DNA from: Collinsella sp.
Lineage (GTDB): Bacteria > Actinomycetota > Coriobacteriia > Coriobacteriales > Coriobacteriaceae
Assembly: GCA_018381235.1 (NCBI GenBank)
Contig: JAGZSF010000006.1
Span: 48,394-112,393 of the forward strand
Length of the DNA stretch: 64,000 nt
Direction of reading: 5' to 3'
The position numbers were made by a program, and so were the translations under genes. Below are positions 1-7,263 of the stretch, in pieces (within the stretch, counting starts at the first letter, position 1; each line of letters begins with the position of its first letter). Below the pieces are notes generated by a model. That model had not been told where the DNA came from. It ran no database searches and saw only the letters and a list, made by a program, of their open reading frames with translations.

Positions 1-2
1 GT

Positions 3-89
3 CGCGCCTATGCCGACAACTACCTTAAGAACAAGGGTGTCGAGCTTTGGTCCGATGAGTCCGGCGTCGCCAAGCCGACTGACCAGTAA
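3..89 (+). CDS. 3' end of an unidentified gene (truncated by window edge)
   Basis: The window opens inside an open frame that runs to a TAA at 87-89 and encodes the last 28 residues of a protein, ending KPTDQ. I cannot recognise a family from this tail. It lies 65 bp upstream of the MFS transporter on the same strand. A GGGAGG/CCTCCC inverted repeat at about 101-131 lies between them and could be a weak terminator or attenuator. Confidence 0.6.
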   Translation, partial: RAYADNYLKNKGVELWSDESGVAKPTDQ

Positions 90-154
90 ACCAACCTAAC
101 AGGGAGGCCCGCGAATACGCCTGCTCCTCCCCCGTATCGATTAGAAAGAGTCCA

Positions 155-1411
155 ATGGCTTCCACCAACTCCAACAAGGGTCGCGCCGTCGTGCTTTCCG
201 CCGCGTGCGTCACCATGTTCTTCATCAGCTCCATCGCGCTGTATTCCGTCGTGAGCAAGAACCTGCTCGCCGTCTACCCCGAGTGGTCCAGCGCTCTTAC
301 CTGGGCCTTCCCGGTCTTTCAGACCATCATGGCCGTGACGGGCATCTTCGCCGGCCGCATCTCCGATAAGATCGGCCCGCGCAACGTCGTGATCGCCGCC
401 GCCGTGTGCTACGGCCTGGGCTGGTTCATGTCCGGTACCGTCACCGAGCCGTGGCAGTTCTACCTGTGGTTCTCGCTCGTCGCCGCCATCGGCAACGGCC
501 TGGGCTACAACCCCGCGCTCACCACCGGTCAAAAGTGGTTCATCGACAAGAAGGGTCTCGCCTCCGGCATCACCCTGGCCGCTTCGACCGCCGGTCCCGC
601 CGTGCTGTCCCCGGTGCTCGCCTCGCTGCTCATCCCGAGCCTGGGCATCTTTGGCGCCCTTAAGGCGCTCGGCGTCATCTTCTTTGTGATGATCGCCGCC
701 TCCGCCCTATTCCTGAAGGCCCCCGAGGCCGGCTGGCTGCCCGAGGGCTTCGAGGCCCCCAAGGGTGGCGCACATGCCGGCACCTTCGGCGACCTCACCC
801 CGGGCGAGATGGTCAAGACCCCGCGCTTCTGGGTCCTCATCGTCACCTTCGCCTTTGCCGCCACCGCGGGCACCCTGCTCGTGGGCAAGGTTGCCTCCAT
901 CGCCGCCGTTCAGCTCTTCGCCGACCCCACGAGCGCCGCGGCCGTCGCCCTCGGCGGTGTGGTGGTCTCCGTCAACACCTGCGCCAACCTGGTTGGCCGT
1001 CTGTCCTTTGGCCAGATCATCGACAAGCTCGGCGCCTATAAGTCGCTGCTCATCAGCCTTGTCGTCACCATCGTCGCACTCGTCATCATGTCGATGAGCT
1101 TTACGCAGGCCATGTTCTTTGTTGCGCTCGCCCTGCTCGGCTTTAGCTTTGGCGCCCTGCTCGTCATCTACCCGCCGCTCACCGGTGGCGCCTTTGGCAC
1201 CAGCAACATCGGTGTCAACTACGGCATCATGTTTTTGGGCTATGCCGCTTCCACCTGGATCAGCCAGCCCATCACCGCCGTGCTGTATCACGCCGAGGCC
1301 GGCAGCGCCGCCTACCAGCAGTCCTTCTACGGCGCCATTGTGATCGCCGCCATCGCCGTCGTGCTCACCGTCTACATGATGGTCTCCGACAGCAAGAAGA
1401 AGTCTGCCTAG
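155..1411 (+). CDS. MFS transporter, oxalate/formate antiporter (OFA) type
   Basis: A 418-residue, strongly hydrophobic protein with about 12 membrane segments. The loop after TM2 carries the MFS signature GRISDKIGPR (about residues 67-76), and the half-site loops GQIIDKLGAYK and the glycine-rich helices fit the OFA subfamily, which exchanges small organic anions across the cytoplasmic membrane. The substrate cannot be read from sequence. The ATG at 155 follows an AGAAAGAG ribosome site. It is followed 69 bp later by an oxidoreductase, so the two may form a uptake-plus-catabolism unit, although a palindrome lies between them. Confidence 0.88.
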   Translation: MASTNSNKGRAVVLSAACVTMFFISSIALYSVVSKNLLAVYPEWSSALTWAFPVFQTIMAVTGIFAGRISDKIGPRNVVIAAAVCYGLGWFMSGTVTEPWQFYLWFSLVAAIGNGLGYNPALTTGQKWFIDKKGLASGITLAASTAGPAVLSPVLASLLIPSLGIFGALKALGVIFFVMIAASALFLKAPEAGWLPEGFEAPKGGAHAGTFGDLTPGEMVKTPRFWVLIVTFAFAATAGTLLVGKVASIAAVQLFADPTSAAAVALGGVVVSVNTCANLVGRLSFGQIIDKLGAYKSLLISLVVTIVALVIMSMSFTQAMFFVALALLGFSFGALLVIYPPLTGGAFGTSNIGVNYGIMFLGYAASTWISQPITAVLYHAEAGSAAYQQSFYGAIVIAAIAVVLTVYMMVSDSKKKSA

Positions 1412-1419
1412 TTTTACCG

Positions 1420-1450
1420 ATGCGACAAAGGGACGGCCCCTTTGTTGCAT
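1420..1450. repeat. GGGAC-type palindrome
   Basis: Imperfect palindrome with 13-bp arms (ATGCGACAAAGGG / CCCTTTGTTGCAT, one mismatch) between the MFS transporter and the oxidoreductase. It belongs to the same sequence class as the palindrome at 14797-14829. Confidence 0.75.
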
Positions 1451-1480
1451 TCCACCGGTCACCAGTATTAAGGAGTCGAA

Positions 1481-2521
1481 ATGTCTGAGCTCAACCCCGT
1501 CCGCATTGCCGTTATCGGCGCCGGCGCCATGGGCCGCAACCACATCCGCTTTGTCACCGAGGAGCCCGAGGCCGAGCTCGTCGCCATCGCCGACGCCTTT
1601 GAGGGCGCCCGTGCCACGGCCGAGGCCGCCGGCGTGCCGTTTTACACCGATCCCGCTCAGATGATGGACGAGGTCAAGCCCGAGGCCGTCATTATCGCCA
1701 CCCCCAACGACCTGCACCTGGGCGTTGCCCGCGAGGCCGTGAAGCGCAACATCGTGCCGCTGGTCGAAAAGCCGATCTCCAACGATCTCGAGGATGCCCA
1801 GGCCTTCGCCGCCGAGGCCGAGACCGCCGGCGTGCCCGTGCTCGTAGGTCAGCACCGTCGCCACAACCCCTTCGTCAACAAGGCCAAGGAGATCATCGAG
1901 TCCGGCGAGCTGGGCAAGCTCACCGTGTCGAGCTTCCACTATATGATCTATAAGAATGACGAGTACTTCGATGTCGAGTGGCGTCGCAAGAAGGGTGCCG
2001 GCCCGATTCTGGTCAACCTGGTGCACGACGTCGACCTGCTCCGCTACCTGCTGGGCGAGCCCGTTGCCGTCCAGGGCATGCAGTCCAGCGCCGCCCGCGG
2101 TTTTGAGACCGAGGACTCCGCCGTGGTCAACGTCCGTTTTGCCGATGGCGCGCTCGCAAGCATGACCATCTCCGACGCCACCGCCAGCCCCTGGAACTGG
2201 GAGGCAACCGCTCGCGAGGATCCGCAGTATCGCCCCTTCGACGCCGACGCCTACTTTATTGGCGGTACCTTGGGCGCCTTGTCGCTGCCCCGCCTGCATC
2301 AGTTCTCCTACGACGGCGCCTCCAACTGGCACAAGCCGCTGCAGATGGAGATCCCGGCCGTCGACCCGGCGCTGCCGCACAAGATGCAGCTCAAGCACTT
2401 TGTGAAGGTTGTCCGCCGCGAGGTCGAGCCCGTCGTGACCCCCGCCGATAACGTCAAGACGCTCACGCTTCTCAACGCCATCAAAGAGGCCGCCGAAACC
2501 GGCCAGCTCGTCGAGCTGTAA
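1481..2521 (+). CDS. Gfo/Idh/MocA family NAD(P)-dependent oxidoreductase
   Basis: A 346-residue two-domain dehydrogenase. The N-terminal Rossmann fold shows the dinucleotide loop GAGAMG (about residues 13-18) and the family motif EKPIS near residue 97, whose lysine is catalytic in this family. The C-terminal domain has the conserved segment around NLVHDVDLLRYLLG, with the catalytic-position histidine. Such enzymes oxidise or reduce sugars, inositols or related polyols; the exact substrate is unknown. The start is set by AAGGAG at 1471-1476. Placement after an MFS transporter suggests that it handles the imported compound (inference). Confidence 0.9.
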   Translation: MSELNPVRIAVIGAGAMGRNHIRFVTEEPEAELVAIADAFEGARATAEAAGVPFYTDPAQMMDEVKPEAVIIATPNDLHLGVAREAVKRNIVPLVEKPISNDLEDAQAFAAEAETAGVPVLVGQHRRHNPFVNKAKEIIESGELGKLTVSSFHYMIYKNDEYFDVEWRRKKGAGPILVNLVHDVDLLRYLLGEPVAVQGMQSSAARGFETEDSAVVNVRFADGALASMTISDATASPWNWEATAREDPQYRPFDADAYFIGGTLGALSLPRLHQFSYDGASNWHKPLQMEIPAVDPALPHKMQLKHFVKVVRREVEPVVTPADNVKTLTLLNAIKEAAETGQLVEL

Positions 2522-2593
2522 CGCCTTAGGGCAGACCGCGGCAGAAGCCCCATGCCGAACCCTTCGGTCCGCCACCAATAAGCCCCTCTTCTT

Positions 2594-2628
2594 TGCCCCG
2601 CGAGCAGCCTCCTGCCCGCGGGGCATTT
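2594..2628 (+). terminator. Rho-independent terminator after the oxidoreductase
   Basis: Stem TGCCCCGCG / CGCGGGGCA with a 14-nt loop followed by TTTTG, about 75 bp after the stop codon. Confidence 0.7.
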
Positions 2629-2691
2629 TGCTACCTTTCCGACGATTTTTCTGGGGCGAGGGGCCATTTTGCACCTCGGCCTGATTCGTTC

Positions 2692-2851
2692 GCCACGAAA
2701 TGCGCCTATCTACTACGTTTAACCGATCGCCCTCAACCGTGCCAAATTTCGCGAAGTAAAAACCGCAGGTAGACGGCTTGCGTATTTTCGGAAAACCGGG
2801 GGATGGTCGACCCATACGGGTTAAACGTAGTAGATAGGTCATTTTCGTGGC
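2692..2851 (+). mobile_element. 160-bp element with ~30-bp inverted ends (MITE-like), copy 1
   Basis: The ends GCCACGAAATGCG...CTATCTACTACGTTTAACC and their reverse complement near 2819-2851 form terminal inverted repeats of about 30 bp. The interior contains AAAACCGCAGGTAGACGG. A second copy in reverse orientation lies at 25046-25204, with both ends and the interior motif recognisable. It encodes no protein and fills the gap between the oxidoreductase terminator and tex. It could be a non-autonomous transposon, a REP-like element or a structured RNA; no target duplication is obvious. Confidence 0.6.
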
Positions 2852-2932
2852 ACGGCCCAAAACAGTCTTTTGGGACGGGTGGTATCCTTGGTAGCTCTGT
2901 GCTGCAAACGCACCTTTACCGCAAGGAGTTTC

Positions 2933-5080
2933 ATGGATCTTATCGCCCAGCTCGCCCGCGAGCTCAACCTTAAGGCCGCCAACGTCGAGGCGGCCGTCAA
3001 GCTCATCGACGAGGGCAACACCATCCCCTTTATCTCGCGCTACCGCAAGGAAGCCACGGGCGGCATGGACGACGTCGCCCTGCGCGCACTCGACGAGCGC
3101 CTGTCCTACCTGCGCAATCTTGAGCAGCGTAAAGAGGACGTCGTTCTGCTCATCGACGCCCAGGGCAAACTCACGCCCGAACTCGAGCAGCAGATTCGAG
3201 AGGCCACGCAGCTCCAGCGTGTCGAGGACCTCTACAAGCCCTACCGCAAAAAGCGCATGACCCGCGCACAGAAGGCCCGCGAGGCAGGCCTGGAGCCGCT
3301 TGCCAACATGATCATCATGCAGGCCTCGGCCAAGGGCAGCGCGCTCGACACCGCCGCGGCCTACGTCAACGAGGAAGCCGGCTTCGACGCGCCCGAGAAG
3401 GCGCTCGCCGGCGCGGCGGACATCGTGGCTGAGACGGTGGCCGAAGACCCCGAGAACGTCGCCGACCTGCGCGCCTTTACGCAAAACACCGCCGACATCG
3501 TCGTCGAGGCCACCGACCCCGCCGAAAAGACTCCCTACGAGCCCTACTACAACTATGATGAGCCGCTGCGCCGTATACCCAACCACCGCGTGCTGGCTAT
3601 CGACCGCGGCGAGCGCGAGGGCAAGCTCCGCGTGCGCGTGAACGTCGACGGCGCTGCCGCCACAGCGCGCCTCAGCAGCCGTTGGCCCCGACGCCAGGGC
3701 GTCTTCGCGCCCATCTTCGATGCCGCCATCGCTGACGGTTACAAGCGCCTCATGGCCCCCTCGCTGGAGCGCGAGGCCCGCGCCAAACTCACCGTTCGCG
3801 CTCAGACCGAGGCCATCAACGTCTTTGCCAAGAATCTCGAGGGCCTGCTCTCGGCGCGCCCTGTGCGCGGCGCCCGCGTGCTCGCGCTCGATCCGGGCTA
3901 CCGCACCGGCTGCAAGGTCGCCGTCATGGACGAGACCGGCAAGCTACTCGACCACGGCGTGGTCTACCCCACCAAGCCGCGCCACGACGTCGCCGGCACC
4001 AAGCGCGAGCTCGCCCGCCTCGTCAAAAAGGACGGCGTCAACACCATCGTCATCGGCAACGGCACCGCCAGCCGCGAGACCGAGGAAGTCGTCTCGGAGT
4101 TCATTGCCGAGCAGGCGCCTGGGCTGCGATACACCATTGTTAACGAGGCCGGCGCGTCGGTGTACTCCGCCTCCGAGCTCGCGAGCCAGGAGTATCCCGA
4201 CCTGGACGTCACCGTGCGCGGCGCCATGAGCCTGGGCCGCCGCCTGCAGGACCCACTGGCAGAGCTCGTCAAGATTCCGCCCCAGTCCATCGGCGTGGGC
4301 CAGTACCAGCACGACCTTGACCAGGCCGAGCTCTCGCGCACCCTGGGCCACGTGGTGGAGGACGTCGTCAACCGCGTGGGCGTCGACGTCAACACCGCGA
4401 GCGCGAGCCTGCTGGGATACGTTTCGGGCATCACGCCGAGCGTGGCCAAGAACATCGTGGCTTTCCGCGAGGAAAACGGCGCCTTCACCGATCGCCGCCA
4501 GCTCAAGAAGGTCCCCAAGCTGGGACCCAAGGCATATCTCAACGCTGCAGGCTTTTTGCGAATTAGCGGCGGTAAGAACCCGCTCGACGCAACGAGCGTC
4601 CACCCCGAAAGCTACGAGGTGGCCACGTCCGTCTTGGAACGCGCCGGCGTTAAAGCAAGCGAGCTCAGCCGCGGCGGCGTGCCCGACATCGAGCGCCGCC
4701 TGGGCAGCATCTCGGCGCTGGCAAGCGACCTGGACTGCGGCACCCTGACGCTCATCGACATTGTCAACGAGCTCAAGAAGCCCGGCCGCGACCCGCGCGA
4801 CGACGCGCCCGAGGTGGCCTTTAGCCGCTCGGCACTTTCCATCGACGACCTGGAGCCCGGCATGGAACTCAAGGGCACGGTGCGCAACGTCGTCGACTTT
4901 GGCGCCTTCGTCGACGTGGGTGTGCACCAGGACGGCCTCGTGCACATCTCCAAGCTGGCCAACCGCTTCGTCAAGCACCCGAGCGACGTGGTGCGCGTCG
5001 GCGACACGGTAAAGGTGTGGGTGGAAAAGGTCGATCGCGACCGCAAGAAGATCTCGCTCACCATGGTGCAGGGGAAGTAA
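2933..5080 (+). CDS. tex: Tex-family S1 RNA-binding transcription accessory protein
   Basis: A 715-residue cytoplasmic protein with the full Tex layout: N-terminal helical Tex domain (FISRYRKEATGG motif near residue 26), YqgF/RuvX-like RNase H fold in the middle (LALDPGYRTGCKVA), helix-hairpin-helix repeats (NTASASLLGYVSGI) and a C-terminal S1 domain (GMELKGTVRNVVDFGAFVD). Tex binds nucleic acid and influences transcription and stress responses. The ATG at 2933 has AAGGAG at 2923-2928; an in-frame upstream codon at 2870 lacks a ribosome site. It is monocistronic, with a strong hairpin terminator at 5181-5225. Confidence 0.95.
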   Translation: MDLIAQLARELNLKAANVEAAVKLIDEGNTIPFISRYRKEATGGMDDVALRALDERLSYLRNLEQRKEDVVLLIDAQGKLTPELEQQIREATQLQRVEDLYKPYRKKRMTRAQKAREAGLEPLANMIIMQASAKGSALDTAAAYVNEEAGFDAPEKALAGAADIVAETVAEDPENVADLRAFTQNTADIVVEATDPAEKTPYEPYYNYDEPLRRIPNHRVLAIDRGEREGKLRVRVNVDGAAATARLSSRWPRRQGVFAPIFDAAIADGYKRLMAPSLEREARAKLTVRAQTEAINVFAKNLEGLLSARPVRGARVLALDPGYRTGCKVAVMDETGKLLDHGVVYPTKPRHDVAGTKRELARLVKKDGVNTIVIGNGTASRETEEVVSEFIAEQAPGLRYTIVNEAGASVYSASELASQEYPDLDVTVRGAMSLGRRLQDPLAELVKIPPQSIGVGQYQHDLDQAELSRTLGHVVEDVVNRVGVDVNTASASLLGYVSGITPSVAKNIVAFREENGAFTDRRQLKKVPKLGPKAYLNAAGFLRISGGKNPLDATSVHPESYEVATSVLERAGVKASELSRGGVPDIERRLGSISALASDLDCGTLTLIDIVNELKKPGRDPRDDAPEVAFSRSALSIDDLEPGMELKGTVRNVVDFGAFVDVGVHQDGLVHISKLANRFVKHPSDVVRVGDTVKVWVEKVDRDRKKISLTMVQGK

Positions 5081-5112
5081 ACCACCTAAAGCAAGGGTCC
5101 CCCCTCTCGCGA

Positions 5113-5286
5113 CGTGCAAAATCGCGAGTATTCTGCAATTTCCGCCGCCCCGAACGCCCCTCAGAGGCAATAAAGTCAAAAACAGCCCCCGTTTTAGCAT
5201 CATCAGAGCCAAAACGGGGGCTGTTCCGTGCTTCGGTTAACTGGTAAAAGCCTTTACCTTGCTGAATACTCTCAATTTTGCACGGC
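5113..5286. repeat. Inverted pair of CGTGCAAAATCG..GAGTATTC repeats, copy 1
   Basis: A ~26-bp unit (CGTGCAAAATCGCGAGTATT at 5113) recurs in reverse complement at about 5261-5286, bracketing about 175 bp that includes the tex terminator. The same unit pair recurs at 28717-28922. It is non-coding. Function unknown; REP/BIME-like or MITE-like are both possible. Confidence 0.5.
5181..5225 (+). terminator. tex terminator hairpin
   Basis: Perfect 15-bp arms AACAGCCCCCGTTTT / AAAACGGGGGCTGTT around a 15-nt loop, 100 bp after tex. Confidence 0.7.
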
Positions 5287-5308
5287 GCAGGCGGGGGTAC
5301 CTTTGCCC

Positions 5309-5335
5309 ACGGCAGGATATGGAAGCCAAGCGCCA
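5309..5335 (-). pseudogene. Duplicated scrap of the transaldolase gene 3' end
   Basis: The sequence ACGGCAGGATATGGAAGCCA followed by AGCGCC nearly repeats the last ~27 bp of the aldolase gene at 5462-5488, in the same orientation. Between them lies a ~130-bp insertion containing a long imperfect palindrome (arms near 5362-5383 and 5414-5434). The layout suggests insertion or slippage at the gene's 3' end that left a direct repeat. Confidence 0.5.
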
Positions 5336-5462
5336 ACTTGCTGGCAAGCTCGTGCCGGCAGCCCCGGCCTTTCCTTTGCCTAGCGCGACCCCCGCGAAGC
5401 GCGTGAGCGGTAGGGAAAGGAAAAGCCGGGGCGAACAACCCGCGGCGTAGCCAGTGTTCGCG

Positions 5463-6167
5463 TTACGGCAGGATATGGAAACCGAGCGCCGCGATATCCT
5501 TGGCAAAGCCGCGGACGGTGTCGAGCGAGACCTCGTACGGGTCACGGCCGATGTTCTTGCGCTTGGCCAGGATGCCGTTGGGCACCGTGATGATCTGGCA
5601 ACCGCAGGCCTCGGCCTGGTAAATGTTGATGAGCTCGCGCGTGGACGCCCACAGGACCTCACAGTTGGGCTTGATGGCGGCCTTCTTGACCGACTCCGTC
5701 ATAAACGGAATGGGGTCGACGCCGGTGTCGGCGATGCGGCCGGCAAAGAGCGAGATGATGGACGGCGTCTCGGTGTCAACGGCCTCGACCATCTCGTCAA
5801 CCTGCTTAGGCGTAAAGATGGTGGTGACGTTGACCTTGATGCCGTCGGCCGACAGCTTGCGCACCAGCTCGGCGGTGGACTCGCCCTTGGTGGTCACGCA
5901 CGGAATCTTGACGTAGACGTTCTCGGCCCAGGTAGCGATCTCGCGCGCCTCGACCTCCATGGTCTCGACGTCGTCGGCAAAGACCTCAAACGAGACGGAC
6001 ACATCGGTGATGTGGGTCAAGACCTCTTTGGCAAACGCGCGGTAATCCGTCACGCCGCCCCTCTTCATAAGGGACGGGTTGGTCGTGAAACCCTGAACGT
6101 TGCCGTTCTCGTACATGTCGAGCATGCCCTCGAGGTTTGCACCGTCAGCGAACACCTTGATTGCCAT
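5463..6167 (-). CDS. Transaldolase-family aldolase (fructose-6-phosphate aldolase/TalC type)
   Basis: A 234-residue single-domain TIM barrel of the short transaldolase type. It shows the substrate loop FTTNPSL (residues 27-33) and the Schiff-base lysine in VYVKIPC (Lys87). The family transfers dihydroxyacetone or cleaves fructose 6-phosphate in the non-oxidative pentose phosphate pathway; transaldolase and F6P aldolase activity cannot be told apart by eye. The ATG at 6167 has AAAGGAA upstream; an in-frame ATG at 6191 lacks one. Upstream, GGTAAA...TTTACC half-sites at about 6198-6220 may be regulatory. Confidence 0.88.
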   Translation of the reverse strand: MAIKVFADGANLEGMLDMYENGNVQGFTTNPSLMKRGGVTDYRAFAKEVLTHITDVSVSFEVFADDVETMEVEAREIATWAENVYVKIPCVTTKGESTAELVRKLSADGIKVNVTTIFTPKQVDEMVEAVDTETPSIISLFAGRIADTGVDPIPFMTESVKKAAIKPNCEVLWASTRELINIYQAEACGCQIITVPNGILAKRKNIGRDPYEVSLDTVRGFAKDIAALGFHILP

Positions 6168-6360
6168 CTGCCTGATTCCTTTCGTTTGCATAAGGCCGGT
6201 AAACTGCTAAACACTTTACCTACGTTTATCAAGGCTTGAGCTGCGGTTTTTTATCTTCTCGGCGAACGGTATAAACACCTCAGTGTTTGGATTGATAAAT
6301 CGATTGAGCATTCAAAAGCGAAGAGTCGCAGTTTGAGCAAACGTCAGAACGCGGGATTCA

Positions 6361-7188
6361 CTAGATGAGGCCGAAATGCTGCATCGCTGTGACGGTACCG
6401 TCGTGTGCGACATCGTCGGTCACGTAGTCGGCGACCGCCTTGACCTCGGGCATGGCATTACCCATGGCCACGGCTGTCTCGACGGCGGCGAGCATGCCCA
6501 GGTCGTTGCCCGAATCGCCAAAGCCAAAGGTGCGCGCATTTCCCTCGCGGCCCAGATACGCCAGCGCTCGCGCCACGCCCACGCCCTTGTCAATGCCCTT
6601 GGGGCTCAGCTCGCGATTCTGGCCACCGGTGTTGCACAGCTCAAACTCGCAATCGATAAAGCCGTCATCATTGGCTACGCGAGCCAGGTCGCCCGCGGTG
6701 ATGCATACCTTGCCCACGTGCAGACTGCCGTCGACGCGCATTTCCTCGGTGCTGTGCACCACAGAAGTGCCGATCAGAGACGACTGCTCAACACCCGCGG
6801 GTTCCAGGGCAAAAGTAGCCACGTTGGTCTCGAAAAAGGCCTCAATCCCTGCCGCGGCCATACGGCGCGCAAGCTCCGCGATAACGCCCTCGTCAAAGCA
6901 GTCCTCATGCACCACGCGGCCCTCGACCTCGAGCGTCGCTCCCGCCATGGCAACGACACCCGCCGGGTTCAGCGCGCGCAGGCCATCGGCAATCAGCCAC
7001 AAGGGACGACCCGTGCAGATAAATGCCTGGTGACCCGCATTGCGCAGACGACCAAATGCATCGACAACAGCCTTCGACGGATGGACTGCATTGAAGTCCT
7101 TATCGGTCATATCGTCGGGATCGAACGACGTCAGCGTGCCGTCCACGTCAAAAAAGAGCACAGCGGGTTCGGGACACGCATCAATCAT
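6361..7188 (-). CDS. HAD-superfamily (Cof-type) phosphatase
   Basis: A 275-residue HAD hydrolase. Motif I is FFDVDGTLT with the nucleophile Asp14 and acid Asp16; the C-terminal motif is FGFGDSGNDLGML, and a large C2-type cap lies between them, as in Cof/YbiV sugar-phosphate phosphatases. The substrate is unknown. The ATG at 7188 follows AAAGGAACC; the longer frame to 7224 has no ribosome site. It is divergent from rlmL, with a TATAAT box for the latter between them. Confidence 0.9.
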   Translation of the reverse strand: MIDACPEPAVLFFDVDGTLTSFDPDDMTDKDFNAVHPSKAVVDAFGRLRNAGHQAFICTGRPLWLIADGLRALNPAGVVAMAGATLEVEGRVVHEDCFDEGVIAELARRMAAAGIEAFFETNVATFALEPAGVEQSSLIGTSVVHSTEEMRVDGSLHVGKVCITAGDLARVANDDGFIDCEFELCNTGGQNRELSPKGIDKGVGVARALAYLGREGNARTFGFGDSGNDLGMLAAVETAVAMGNAMPEVKAVADYVTDDVAHDGTVTAMQHFGLI

Positions 7189-7230
7189 ATGGGTTCCTTT
7201 CGAGAATAAGGGCAAACGAAGCATCCATCA

Positions 7231-7236
7231 TATAAT
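7231..7236 (+). promoter_or_regulatory. -10 box upstream of rlmL
   Basis: A consensus TATAAT 27 bp before the rlmL start; no good -35 element is visible 16-18 bp upstream. Confidence 0.4.
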
Positions 7237-7263
7237 GGAGCGACGCAACCAGAGAGGTCACCC

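Noticed and set aside
707..3586. A 959-codon open frame on the minus strand across the oxidoreductase and tex
   Set aside because: Antisense to two well-identified genes; its translation is Gly/Val/Asp/His-rich low complexity, typical of the complementary frame in GC-rich DNA, and has no ribosome site.
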